Shown here: piece by piece, positions 34,986 through 43,412 of the stretch
Layout of the letters: the number at the start of each line of letters is the position of its first letter
How positions within the stretch are numbered: the stretch's first letter is position 1
NCBI GenBank assembly: GCA_020629965.1
Contig: JAHDCG010000005.1
Span: forward strand, 1-64,000
Reading direction: 5' to 3'
Length of the DNA: 64,000 nucleotides
From: Saprospiraceae bacterium
GTDB taxonomy: Bacteria; Bacteroidota; Bacteroidia; Chitinophagales; Saprospiraceae
The notes under the pieces: model-generated
Seen by the model: the letters and a program-made list of their open reading frames with translations, nothing else
Databases searched by the model: none
What the model was told of the DNA's origin: nothing
Made by a program: the position numbers and the translations under genes

Positions 34986-35079
34986 AGAAACTTTTGATGA
35001 TTTTGGTTGTCGTGACTTTTGGATTTTATTCTGTAGGTGTTTTTGTTGTGTTTTTTTTATATTGAACAATAAATTATCC

Positions 35080-35112
35080 GCACCGTAGCATCGACTTTAG
35101 TCGATAGGCTGT
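35080..35112. repeat. REP-like element, copy 2
   Basis: Same palindrome ATCGACTTTAGTCGAT, in the GCACCGTAGC context. Confidence 0.7.
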
Positions 35113-35165
35113 TCAGATTCTTTCTAAAAAAAATAAGCAGTTTTGTATAATTATTTAGTAACTAC

Positions 35166-35374
35166 TTAGGTGTCTGACACCATATTCACGCAAATAATGA
35201 GAAAGTTATTTTTTTTCGAGGTCTTTCGAACAAAAGGTGTCTGACACCGATGTTGAGACTCGCATCGGTGTCAGCCTGTCCCGCACTTCAGTCGGGAACG
35301 CTTTTTTCGCTTAAATCTTAGATTTTACTCGCAATATTTTCGCTTTTTACCGGTAGCAGCGTCAGACACCTAAA
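35166..35374. mobile_element. ~208-bp TIR element (MITE-like), copy 1
   Basis: Ends are TTAGGTGTCTGACACC (left) and GCGTCAGACACCTAA (right), inverse of each other. Inside are a second GGTGTCTGACACC (about 35241) and its inverse CGGTGTCAG (about 35269), giving the order in, in, out, out. No ORF. The other copy is at 51757-51942. Together with the tract at 34946 it fills the gap 34944-35467. Confidence 0.65.
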
Positions 35375-35467
35375 CAGTTACATTATTTGCTTGTAAAGAA
35401 GCTGATTAAATGTTGACTACCGGATATTTGGGTCTAAACGACTAAACGATTAAACTTATAAACCTAC

Positions 35468-35905
35468 TTGAACGTGACCATTCAGGAAATAGAATTTGCG
35501 ACACCCGCTTTTGACGAAAATTTGCGCCTGCGCAATGACATTCTGCGCGTACCTTTAAATTTAGAATTTTACGTCAAAGACATTGCGGCGGAATACGACA
35601 GCCTGCACCTCGGCGCATACAGCATTGAAGGCGAACTCGCCGGTAGTCTCATTCTCAAAACCCTAAACGAACAACAAGTCAAAATGCGACAGGTGGCCGT
35701 CGCGGAAAAATTTCAAAAGCAAGGTGTCGGTAAAAACTTGGTAGCGGCAAGCGAAAAACTTGCCCGAGAACGCAGCTTTACCGAAATGATTTTACACGCC
35801 CGCGAAACCGCCGTTCCGTTCTACTTACAACAAGGCTACGAGCAAATCGGCGAACGGTTCACAGAAGTAAACATCCCGCATTTCAAAATGAGAAAGAAGT
35901 TGTAA
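35468..35905 (+). CDS. GNAT family N-acetyltransferase
   Basis: The 145-aa protein has the acetyl-CoA binding motif VAEKFQKQGVGKNLVAASEK (about 77-96) and the later strand FYLQQGYEQIGERF (about 118-131) of ElaA/YjdJ-type acetyltransferases. The substrate is unknown. The start may be TTG (35468) or GTG (35474); the difference is two codons. Flanked by inverted repeat tracts. Confidence 0.85.
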   Translation: MNVTIQEIEFATPAFDENLRLRNDILRVPLNLEFYVKDIAAEYDSLHLGAYSIEGELAGSLILKTLNEQQVKMRQVAVAEKFQKQGVGKNLVAASEKLARERSFTEMILHARETAVPFYLQQGYEQIGERFTEVNIPHFKMRKKL

Positions 35906-35967
35906 AAAATCATAGGACAAACAAAAACCAAAGCCAATAAAACCACAATCAGCAGAAAATAACCACA

Positions 35968-36035
35968 AACCCCTCGTAAATCGTAAATCGTAAATCGTTA
36001 CCCCCTCGTACATCGTAATTCGTAAATCGTAATTC
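35968..36035 (+). repeat. pre-start heptamer tract before ftsE
   Basis: CGTAAAT x3, then CGTACAT, CGTAATT, CGTAAAT, CGTAATT: exact 7-bp periodicity just before the ATG. Confidence 0.8.
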
Positions 36036-36040
36036 GAACC

Positions 36041-36727
36041 ATGCAAAACCTCATCGTCAGATTAGCCAACGCACAAATTAAGCAACAGGAGCGCGTCATC
36101 CTCGACGGAGTGAATTTTAACATTGCACCCGGCGAGTTTATCTACCTCATCGGGCGGACGGGCAGCGGTAAATCCTCCTTGCTCAAGACACTTTACGCCG
36201 ACCTGCCCCTCGCGGCGGGAAAGGGCATGGTAGCGGGTTTCGATTTGCATTTGACCGATCGCAAAACCATCCCGGGGTTGCGGCGCAAATTAGGTATCGT
36301 TTTTCAGGCTTTTAATTTATTGGAAGACCGCAGCGTGGCTGAAAATTTGGATTTTGTCTTACGTGCTACGGGTTGGCGCGGCAAAAAGAAGAAAAAAAAC
36401 CGCATCGACGAGGTGCTGCAAGTGACGGATTTGGCGGGCAAAAACGATAAAATGCCGTACGAACTTTCCGGCGGAGAAAGACAGCGCGTCGCCATCGCCC
36501 GCGCCCTGCTCAACCGTCCGCAACTCATTATCGCCGATGAGCCGACGGGCAATCTCGACCCTGAAACGGGCGACGACATTATGCTGCTCCTGCGTCGCCT
36601 CGCTAAAGACCAAGATACCGCCGTGCTGTTTGCCACACACGATTATCGCATTTTGGAAAATTTTCCCGCGCGCATCGTCCGCTGTCACAACGGGCGGGTG
36701 ATGGATGAGGAAGACCTGCCGGTTTGA
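36041..36727 (+). CDS. ftsE: FtsE-like cell division ABC ATP-binding protein
   Basis: The 228-aa ATPase has Walker [11 protein letters not shown] (about 39-48), Q-loop [18 protein letters not shown] (about 88-105), signature ELSGGERQR (about 144-152) and Walker [13 protein letters not shown] (about 164-175) with a normal catalytic glutamate. FtsE-FtsX couples the divisome to cell-wall hydrolysis. No ftsX is adjacent, which is not rare in this phylum. LolD/MacB-type ATPases are close relatives, so the name rests on overall similarity. Confidence 0.85.
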   Translation: MQNLIVRLANAQIKQQERVILDGVNFNIAPGEFIYLIGRTGSGKSSLLKTLYADLPLAAGKGMVAGFDLHLTDRKTIPGLRRKLGIVFQAFNLLEDRSVAENLDFVLRATGWRGKKKKKNRIDEVLQVTDLAGKNDKMPYELSGGERQRVAIARALLNRPQLIIADEPTGNLDPETGDDIMLLLRRLAKDQDTAVLFATHDYRILENFPARIVRCHNGRVMDEEDLPV

Positions 36728-37022
36728 ATTGGTTGGTGGTTGATAGTTGGTAGTTGATGATTGATAGCAGGTTTCTGCTGTCTTTTTACGGTACGAATAG
36801 CCTTAACTTTATGATTTCTTTTTCTTACATTTTCTGATTTATGTTCCTTTAGAAAAGGAAAGCGCGTGTTACACTTTGCTTCAGTCTTTTTTTTTCACCA
36901 CAGACAAGCATAACACAACATAGTGATACAATCAGAGAAAACTTGACTTCAAAGTAAAATAACAACCTCATTAGAAGACCAAGAACCCGCCCATCAACCA
37001 CCAACTATCAACCACCAACCAA
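36728..37022. repeat. inverted heptamer tracts between two convergent genes
   Basis: GGTTGGT / GGTTGAT / AGTTGGT units follow the ftsE stop (36728-36768). CATCAAC / CACCAAC units, their inverse, lie at 36990-37022 behind the convergent PA-domain gene. Each gene is thus followed by GT-rich sequence on its own strand. The 220 bases between hold no gene. Confidence 0.7.
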
Positions 37023-37029
37023 AAAAAAG

Positions 37030-37068
37030 TCCCGCCCGACAGCATGTCGGGCGGGACTTTTTTTTCAC
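37030..37068. terminator. strong bidirectional terminator
   Basis: GTCCCGCCCGACA / TGTCGGGCGGGAC with A- and T-runs on the two sides; it serves the PA-domain gene and probably ftsE. Confidence 0.88.
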
Positions 37069-37078
37069 TAATTAAAAA

Positions 37079-38821
37079 TTAGTTTTTCACGAATTTTTCG
37101 GTACGCGTACCTTCATCCGTAGCAATGCGCACGAGGTAAGTGCCGGTCGCCCAAGCAGATACATCGTAAGTCAAAGTAGTTTGACGTACATTTTCGGTCG
37201 TACGGTCGAGTACCAAACGGCCCATCGCATCTACCACTTGTACGTTTACTTCGTCGGAAGTATTTTCCAAAGTAACTTCGATATTCAAAGCAGCCGTAGC
37301 CGGATTAGGGCTGACTGCGATAGCCGCAGCGGGCAGAGTCGGCTCTACTGAGCTGTCATCGACCAATGGTGTATTCGCGCGGATGTGAATAGACGGGCTG
37401 CCGATAAAACCGGTTGACCAGTCTCCTAACCAAATAGAACCGTCCAAACCTGTAGGCAACGGAACGGTACCGCTGCGCACGTAAGAAGGAGGTACTTCGT
37501 TAGCTACGTTTTCACCGTTGTACTTGATAGCTACCAAATAAGCTCTTTCAGCTTCCAAAGTAGGAATACCACCGAGCGGGTTCAATGAGAAATCAGCGGA
37601 TACAATATCCATATTCATTTCTTCGCCGGATGCCGTGTACTGAGTAAAAGCCAAAGCATCGCCGAAGAGTTCGATGTAATCCGTAGTGGTTGTTTCCGGA
37701 AATCCGAGAGTTCCGTCATTTGCGGAAGCATCGGTTACGTCATACAGTTCAGCGGTGAAAGTTACATCGGAAGCAGCATCCGTTTGGATTTCCTCCCAGT
37801 TTGCCAGACCGAACTCTACATCGTTTAAGAATACCGCAGAACCGCCGGTACGGATGACAATGTGAATATGGTAAGTAAAGTTACCGTTAACAAAATCTTC
37901 GCCGCGCGCTTGTACACCGCCCGCAAACTCACTATTACCGGTTTGGAAAAAGTTTTCGTCAGTAATCACAAATTCTTCGGTGAGTACACCGTTGTTCAGG
38001 TTGTTTGTACCTACAACAGTGTAAGTACCCGCAACGGTCGGCAGGTAAGGCTCATCAACGCTGATGATAACACCGTTTACGGCAGCCGGGTCGGTCATAC
38101 CTGCGCCGGTTACTACGGTTTCGACGCCGTTAGGGTCGGTGATAGTTGCCGTCAAGAGTGCATCTTGTACTTCTACATCATAGAAAATAGCGCCGATGCC
38201 CCACATCGGAACGATGTTTTCGACCGGAGTAAAACGGTTGTAATTAGTAGCAAGTTCGACAAATTGCTGTACGCCGAGCGTGACGTTCACCGTCTCGTCG
38301 TTGTCCAACAGCATACGAATCGGTGCACAATCTTCTTGAGACAAGAAAACGGCGGGAATACCGTTAGTATAACCGTCGATAGCCGTCGGTGCCATATTGA
38401 CAACACCACCGCCGTCTTCGGAGTCAGGGCGGTTATTGCAAATCACAACTGCAATTGCACCCGCATCTTCGGCAGCTTTTACCTTTGCGGAGAAAGTACA
38501 AGCACCACGCTGTACGAGCGCGATATTACCCGATACTTCGTCTGCGTTGCCCAATTCCACACAGCCCATTACCGGAATGTCATCCGGCACATCGTCCATG
38601 TCATCTACATTGGCAGATACATAAACCAAGTCACCGGTTACGGTTTCACCGAGTTCCAATGCGCCGGGCCAATCGGGAGCTGATGCTTCTCCTACATCGG
38701 AAAGAGTACCTGCAATACTTCCGGGGGAGTTAATGTCTAAAAAGCTGGGTTGTGCGTAAGCCGTTTGCATGGCAAAAAGTACCAAAACAAGGCTCAAAAG
38801 TTGAGTAAATGTTCTCTTCAT
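37079..38821 (-). CDS. PA-domain secreted protein with T9SS type A sorting domain
   Basis: The 580-aa protein has a signal peptide (1-23, ending AYAQ) and a protease-associated domain (about 75-180: ALVQRGACTFSAKVKAAEDA, then AIAVVICNN). A beta-rich middle part lacks recognisable catalytic motifs. The C-terminal sorting domain begins about 495 (AIAVSPNPATAALNIEVTLE) and ends TYLVRIATDEGTRTEKFVKN. PA domains often cap extracellular proteases, but no protease domain is seen, so it may be a binding or structural surface protein. Confidence 0.88.
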   Translation of the reverse strand: MKRTFTQLLSLVLVLFAMQTAYAQPSFLDINSPGSIAGTLSDVGEASAPDWPGALELGETVTGDLVYVSANVDDMDDVPDDIPVMGCVELGNADEVSGNIALVQRGACTFSAKVKAAEDAGAIAVVICNNRPDSEDGGGVVNMAPTAIDGYTNGIPAVFLSQEDCAPIRMLLDNDETVNVTLGVQQFVELATNYNRFTPVENIVPMWGIGAIFYDVEVQDALLTATITDPNGVETVVTGAGMTDPAAVNGVIISVDEPYLPTVAGTYTVVGTNNLNNGVLTEEFVITDENFFQTGNSEFAGGVQARGEDFVNGNFTYHIHIVIRTGGSAVFLNDVEFGLANWEEIQTDAASDVTFTAELYDVTDASANDGTLGFPETTTTDYIELFGDALAFTQYTASGEEMNMDIVSADFSLNPLGGIPTLEAERAYLVAIKYNGENVANEVPPSYVRSGTVPLPTGLDGSIWLGDWSTGFIGSPSIHIRANTPLVDDSSVEPTLPAAAIAVSPNPATAALNIEVTLENTSDEVNVQVVDAMGRLVLDRTTENVRQTTLTYDVSAWATGTYLVRIATDEGTRTEKFVKN

Positions 38822-39016
38822 AACTAAAGATATTCAGTTTGTTAAAAAATTATTCCTTTTTATCCGTCGATACTGCGCCGCAAAATGAGAGGCGAAACCG
38901 TACGGCGGAAACAAGGCGTTAAATTAAGGTAAAATCTAATATTCTCGAAATTCGCGTCGAGAAATCGTGTTTTTTTCTTCCTTTTTCGTCATTGCAACAA
39001 CAAATTCGTACATTTA

Positions 39017-39985
39017 TTATCGGTTTTTTCCAAACATAAAAGCATAAGTTGCAAAAGGAACGGGAATGAAAGCCGGGTCAAAACTGCCGGGGTCGGCAAA
39101 AGGAACGATAGTCAAACCGAAGTCGAAACGATTGCGCCGATTAAACCACGCCGCGCCGATATTGATAAAATCGACTTCGTAAAAATTATCGGTCAGCAAG
39201 ACTATATCCGCCGAAAAACGCCACCGCTCCGAAAAGCGATAAGAACCACCGAAATTGACGACCGGAGTATTGGGGTCGGTAAAGAAATCTTGCTTGTAGG
39301 GAAACAGATAACCGTAACCAAAGTTCAGATATTTATCGCGGGAGCCGAGCGTCGCTACCGCGTAAGTATGCGAGCCGCCGAATGTATCGTCGAAGACAGT
39401 AAAAAAAGCATAAGTCGAAGCCCCGAAGCCTATACTGACATTTTCGCTCAGCGGAAAACCGGCTTTGAGACGCGCGCCCACAAAGTTGACACTGATTAAA
39501 GGCATCAAATCAAAACCGACGTCGATGTTTTGCCCCAAACCGAAGTCGATGCGATTCAGTATTATCATCGTGTTGCGGTACTCGCCGTTGCCTTTGCCGT
39601 AGGTAAATGCCGTCGTTCCGAAAAAATTGGCTTCCGCGCCGGCGGGGAGTATCGGCTGCGAGTTTTTGTAGGCGTAACGCCGTCTTTCGCTTTCGTACTT
39701 GTCCCGGCTTTCCTCTTCCGGCTCCGGGTCGATACCTTGTACCCGCAGATTTTCAATTTCGGACAGTTCAAATTTGAGTTCGTTTCTCTGTTTGAACAGA
39801 AAAGTGACGGTGGTATTTTCAATCTTCACGACCCGCCCGACAAAACGGTCGCCGTTGACGGTATTTAAGATGTGTACCTGCGTCGTGTCGCCGATGCTGA
39901 TGTTTTTACTGATGACCTGCGCCGCCGTGTCGGTCAACAAGAATAACAGGGGAAGTAAGAAAAACAGCTTTAGGTATTTTATCAT
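39017..39985 (-). CDS. outer-membrane beta-barrel-like protein of unknown function
   Basis: The start is placed at the ATG at 39985, giving the signal MIKYLKLFFLLPLLFLLTDT with cleavage after AAQ; an ATG 34 codons earlier would hide it. The 322-aa protein first has a small beta domain (IGDTTQVHILNTVNGDRFVG, seen in proteins that bind or modulate membranes), then a run of alternating strands ending AYMFGKNR, a terminal pattern of barrel proteins. Function unknown. Confidence 0.75.
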   Translation of the reverse strand: MIKYLKLFFLLPLLFLLTDTAAQVISKNISIGDTTQVHILNTVNGDRFVGRVVKIENTTVTFLFKQRNELKFELSEIENLRVQGIDPEPEEESRDKYESERRRYAYKNSQPILPAGAEANFFGTTAFTYGKGNGEYRNTMIILNRIDFGLGQNIDVGFDLMPLISVNFVGARLKAGFPLSENVSIGFGASTYAFFTVFDDTFGGSHTYAVATLGSRDKYLNFGYGYLFPYKQDFFTDPNTPVVNFGGSYRFSERWRFSADIVLLTDNFYEVDFINIGAAWFNRRNRFDFGLTIVPFADPGSFDPAFIPVPFATYAFMFGKNR

Positions 39986-40436
39986 ATTTTTTGTTTTTTC
40001 AGGAAGAATAAGGAACGCGCCGAAAATACCTCGCAATGTAGGCATAAACCGCGAAATATAAATTTTTGCCGGAAAAAAATTTGCCACCGGATTGAATCTG
40101 CGGTACCCACAGGGTGACTCAAAGTCACCTTTTGAGTAAAAGCGAAGTATTGACCGATTTGACCCATAACCAAAAAATTTTTAAGTACCTCTTTTGCCTC
40201 TTTTCACTTGCAAAATAAATAATTTTATAATCAACTGAATTTCAACCAAATAATTTTATCTTAACTTAAATCATATTATTTTTATCAAACATATCATTTT
40301 ATTGCCCTAAAAACCGGTCTTTTTCACTAAATTTGTGACTTCATTAAATCGGTTAAATCAATCGCAAACGACCGATAATATTCATCACTATTTGCAGATT
40401 ATCCGTTCCTGCGAAACACACAAATTATCAAAGACC
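39986..40436. other. intergenic region before the LytTR gene
   Basis: No gene. It holds the hairpin GGTGACT-CAA-AGTCACC (about 40121-40137) and a long AT-rich stretch (40200-40330) leading to a TAnnTTTG promoter. Confidence 0.5.
40302..40335 (+). promoter_or_regulatory. promoter of the LytTR response regulator gene
   Basis: TTG at 40302-40304, 23 bp spacer, TAAATTTG at 40328-40335. It places transcription start near 40342, downstream of a GTG at 40335 that would otherwise be a possible start codon. Confidence 0.55.
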
Positions 40437-41222
40437 GTGAAAAGAGCTATTATCGTAGAAGACGAAATTCGCAGCCTTAACAATCTGCGTAATTTACTCG
40501 GCAAAAACTGCCCCGACATCGAAATCGTCGGTATGGCGGGCACCATCGCCGAGGCAGAAGACCTGTTTGACGACCCGGAATTGAAGCCCGACGTGGCTTT
40601 TTTGGACATCAGTCTGCCCGACGGTCTGATTTTTAAATTGCTGGAGCAGTTGCGCCCGCTCGATTTCGATGTGATTTTTGTCACTGCTTTTGACGAATAT
40701 ACCAAGCAGGCCTGCAAATTCAGCAGCATCGACTATATTCTAAAGCCCATCGACCCGGAAGAACTGCGCGATGCCGTCAGTCGGGTGCGCGCCAAAGGCA
40801 AGGAGGACATCAACGAGCGCATGGATGTTTTCCAAAGCATGTATCGCCACCCGAATATTTTTGAAAAAATGAGCATTTCCGCGCTCGACGGCATTTATTT
40901 TGTGAGTATCAGAGAGATTTTGCGCTTCGAGGCGGAAGACAATTATACGCACATCTTTTTGCAGGACGGCAGCAAAATTACCGCTTCCAAGACCATCAAA
41001 TCCTACGAAGATATGCTGGCGGATATGAACTTTTATCGGGTACACAAACGCCACGTGATTAACATGAATTACATGAAAAAATTTGTGAAAGGCGACGGCG
41101 GTTATCTGGTCATGGACGACAACGAACGCATCGAAGTATCGCGCCGCCGCCGCACGGCATTCATGGAAGAACTGCGCCGACTCGAAGCGAGAAGCGGTCA
41201 GGTTTCGCGCGTAAACGGGTGA
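40437..41222 (+). CDS. LytTR family response regulator
   Basis: The 261-aa protein from GTG 40437 (MKRAIIVEDEIRSLNNLRNL) has a receiver domain with acidic pair E8/D9, phosphoacceptor D57 (VAFLDISLPDG), the conserved VTAF threonine and KP lysine (LKPIDP). It ends in a LytTR DNA-binding domain (about 155-255: FEAEDNYTHIFL, YRVHKRHVINMNYM). LytTR regulators often control surface, secretion or peptide-signalling genes. No histidine kinase is adjacent. The next transcription unit encodes the GG-type peptide at 41582. Confidence 0.92.
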   Translation: MKRAIIVEDEIRSLNNLRNLLGKNCPDIEIVGMAGTIAEAEDLFDDPELKPDVAFLDISLPDGLIFKLLEQLRPLDFDVIFVTAFDEYTKQACKFSSIDYILKPIDPEELRDAVSRVRAKGKEDINERMDVFQSMYRHPNIFEKMSISALDGIYFVSIREILRFEAEDNYTHIFLQDGSKITASKTIKSYEDMLADMNFYRVHKRHVINMNYMKKFVKGDGGYLVMDDNERIEVSRRRRTAFMEELRRLEARSGQVSRVNG

Positions 41223-41429
41223 ATCGGTCAAGAAAACGGTAGGACAAACGACATTTTTTAAGAAATGTCACATATTTTTTAAGTCACTATATGTTTTTCA
41301 AAAGGGAGAAACATCTGCTTGCTTTTGGTTTAAAAAATTGATTTACAGAGCATTATGTAAAAATAAAATTTATTTTATATGAATTTTTAATCATTCAAAT
41401 AAAATAAATATGTTGTCGTCGGGGTATAA

Positions 41430-41444
41430 ATGCTGTCACAGCAT
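41430..41444. promoter_or_regulatory. palindromic operator candidate at the peptide promoter
   Basis: ATGCTG-TCA-CAGCAT, a perfect 6-bp inverted repeat that touches the -33 TTG of the promoter for the small peptide gene. It could bind a dimeric regulator; which one is unknown. Confidence 0.5.
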
Positions 41445-41475
41445 TGGCATAAACGAAATATTATGCCTAATTTTG
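41444..41475 (+). promoter_or_regulatory. promoter of the GG-type peptide gene
   Basis: TTG at 41444-41446, 21 bp spacer, perfect -7 box TAATTTTG at 41468-41475. Leader of about 100 nt before the ATG. The region 41223-41430 before it is AT-rich without a gene. Confidence 0.6.
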
Positions 41476-41581
41476 ACCCGTAGAAAACGCACAGCTAACC
41501 GCCTTTTTTACTACACAATGTCATAAACATCAATTTTTAAACGAGAAACATTTCTGTTTTTTGTCACAAAAGCACGCCGCT

Positions 41582-41737
41582 ATGGGAAAGACAAAAAAAG
41601 GTATCGACAAGATACTGAAAAACGACAAAGCCGAACGTCTGGAAAACGACGAAATGAAGGACATCCTCGGTGGTCGCGGTAAGAAGAAAAAATTTCGCCT
41701 GATACGTTTCAGTTTCCGCGATATTATGCCGTCGTAG
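41582..41737 (+). CDS. candidate double-glycine leader peptide precursor
   Basis: A 51-aa ORF too short for usual gene callers. The N-terminal part is helical and acidic near the end (DKAERLENDEMKDILGG, residues 15-31), closely following the leader pattern L-x-x-x-E-M-x-x-I/L-x-G-G that bacterial C39 peptidase transporters and Bacteroidota natural-product systems recognise. After GG comes a 20-residue tail starting RGKKKKFRLI, with eight basic residues and one acidic. It has its own promoter with a palindrome upstream and a strong terminator downstream (41846-41885), so it is a complete small transcription unit. Role (bacteriocin, signal or modified peptide) is inference. No transporter or modifying enzyme is adjacent. 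Confidence 0.65.
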   Translation: MGKTKKGIDKILKNDKAERLENDEMKDILGGRGKKKKFRLIRFSFRDIMPS

Positions 41738-41845
41738 TTTTCTTTTCCGATAAAAATATATACGATGTCGTTTGTCTGCGTACAAATTGCATCGCCCAAA
41801 ATATCTTGAGAAAATAACACATAATTCATTCTTAGATATTTTATG

Positions 41846-41886
41846 AAAGGAATAAATTTCGCCTCCGTGCGGGTTTATTCCTTTTC
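41846..41886 (+). terminator. terminator of the peptide transcription unit
   Basis: AAAGGAATAAA pairs with TTTATTCCTTT across a 16-base loop, followed by a T-rich run. Confidence 0.8.
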
Positions 41887-42014
41887 TTTTTTTGCGCAAA
41901 CTTTAGTCGGGTGCCAACAAAATCCGACCTTTTTGCCGTTTTACTCCGTAAGCAAACAACTTGCCGCCCGTTCGGTCGTTAGACACACAACCTTCGCCTA
42001 ATTTTTTTCCGACT

Positions 42015-42986
42015 ATGAAAAAGAAATTACATCTCCTTTTTGCCCTGCTGTTGACGGGCTTTGCGCTGCAAGCCCAACAAACGCCGCAGTACAGCCTGTA
42101 TATGCTCAATCAATTTGCGCAAAATCCCGCTTACGCCGGTCTGGACAATACTTTGGTTGCCAACGGTGTCTATCGCACGCAGTGGGTCGGTCTGAACGGT
42201 GCGCCGGTGACGCAAATCGTGAATGCGCACTTACCTTTTAATGTCATCAACAGCGGCTTCGGGGTGCAGTTTGAAAATGACGAAGCGGGTGCTTCGCAGC
42301 GGACTTCGGTGAGTTTGGCGTACAGTTATCATCTGCAAATCAATCGCGAAAGCCGCCTGAGTATCGGCGTCAGCGGCGGCATGATGCAACAAACTCTGGA
42401 CGGTGAAAGACTGCGTACCCCCGAAGGCGAGTACGACGCGGAGATAAATTTTATCAATCATAATGACGATTTACTGCCGACGGGCAGCCTGTCCGAAACG
42501 GTGCCGACCTTTGCGGCGGGCATATTTTTTCAAGGCAAAAAGCTGAATGCGGGCGTCGGAGTGTTAAATTTGCAGGAATCGGATGTTAATTTTGATAACT
42601 TGACCGTAAAACTGCAAAGAAGTTTTTACCTTTCCGCTGCTTATGATTTGGACGTGTCACGCAACTTGGTTTTAACGCCTTCATTGCAGGTAAAATCTGA
42701 TTTGGTGCAGACGCAGGCGGAGGTTTCAAGCATCATACGCATGAAAGATAATTTATTCCTCGGCGCATCTTATCGCGGATTTACGCCGGAAAGCCAAGAC
42801 GCGATTGTCGCCCTCGGCGGTTTTCGCTTGAACCAAAACTGGACGGTCGCCTACGCTTACGACATCACGCTGTCGGCTTTAAACACCGTCAGCAACGGTT
42901 CGCACGAGGTGATGCTCAATTATAATTTCGGAAAACCTATCGGGCAGGGCGTACCGCCGCCGATAATATATAACCCGAGGTTTTAG
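42015..42986 (+). CDS. porP: PorP/SprF family protein, gld-cluster member
   Basis: The start is set at 42015, where MKKKLHLLFALLLTGFALQA forms a signal peptide. The 323-aa protein shows the family opening QTPQYSLYMLNQFAQNPAYA and strand-rich barrel sequence to the end. In Porphyromonas, porP precedes porK-L-M-N and its product belongs to the T9SS outer-membrane assembly. The order porP-gldK-L-M-N here is the same, which supports orthology over the SprF-like gene at 30304. A GT-rich tract follows the stop. Confidence 0.9.
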   Translation: MKKKLHLLFALLLTGFALQAQQTPQYSLYMLNQFAQNPAYAGLDNTLVANGVYRTQWVGLNGAPVTQIVNAHLPFNVINSGFGVQFENDEAGASQRTSVSLAYSYHLQINRESRLSIGVSGGMMQQTLDGERLRTPEGEYDAEINFINHNDDLLPTGSLSETVPTFAAGIFFQGKKLNAGVGVLNLQESDVNFDNLTVKLQRSFYLSAAYDLDVSRNLVLTPSLQVKSDLVQTQAEVSSIIRMKDNLFLGASYRGFTPESQDAIVALGGFRLNQNWTVAYAYDITLSALNTVSNGSHEVMLNYNFGKPIGQGVPPPIIYNPRF

Positions 42987-43412
42987 TTGACGGTTGCCGG
43001 TTGTCAGTTGCCCGGCGGCTTTTAGCTCAATATTCGGGCATCATTAAAAAGGGTATTACTTTTGCACTACAAACTATCTCAAAGTTTGTCTGCAAAAATC
43101 TTTATACATTACTACTACTAACTTTTTACGGGTTTAAAATGCTAATGATAAAATAACGGACAAAGAAATGACGTTGTGATTTCGGAAAAAATGAACAAAA
43201 GATATGTACTCCGCATAGAATTTGTTCGGAAGTCTGAAATTATTGGGTATGTTTGCCGTCTGTTTGGCATAAACCGGTAAAATATTTTTGAATCTATTCT
43301 CTAAACGCTTACTTTTGTCGGCGTTCTGCGGGTGTGCTCTCTCAAAGTCATCGGCAGAGGTCATTCATAACTTATGTTTTTAACAACTGAAGCGAAAACT
43401 CGGGTGAAAAAA
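42987..43412 (+). other. porP-gldK spacer
   Basis: No gene. It contains a GTTGCCG-type heptamer tract behind the stop (42985-43012), a first -7-like box TACTTTTG at 43057-43064, and the better promoter at 43285-43317. gldK thus appears to have its own transcription start(s). Confidence 0.55.
43285..43317 (+). promoter_or_regulatory. gldK promoter
   Basis: TTTTTG ending at 43290, exactly 19 bp spacer, TACTTTTG at 43310-43317: a near-ideal Bacteroidota promoter. The leader would be about 90 nt. Confidence 0.75.

Noticed and set aside
40335-40436. Upstream start of the LytTR regulator
   Set aside because: The GTG at 40335 overlaps the predicted -7 box, so it would lie before the transcription start.
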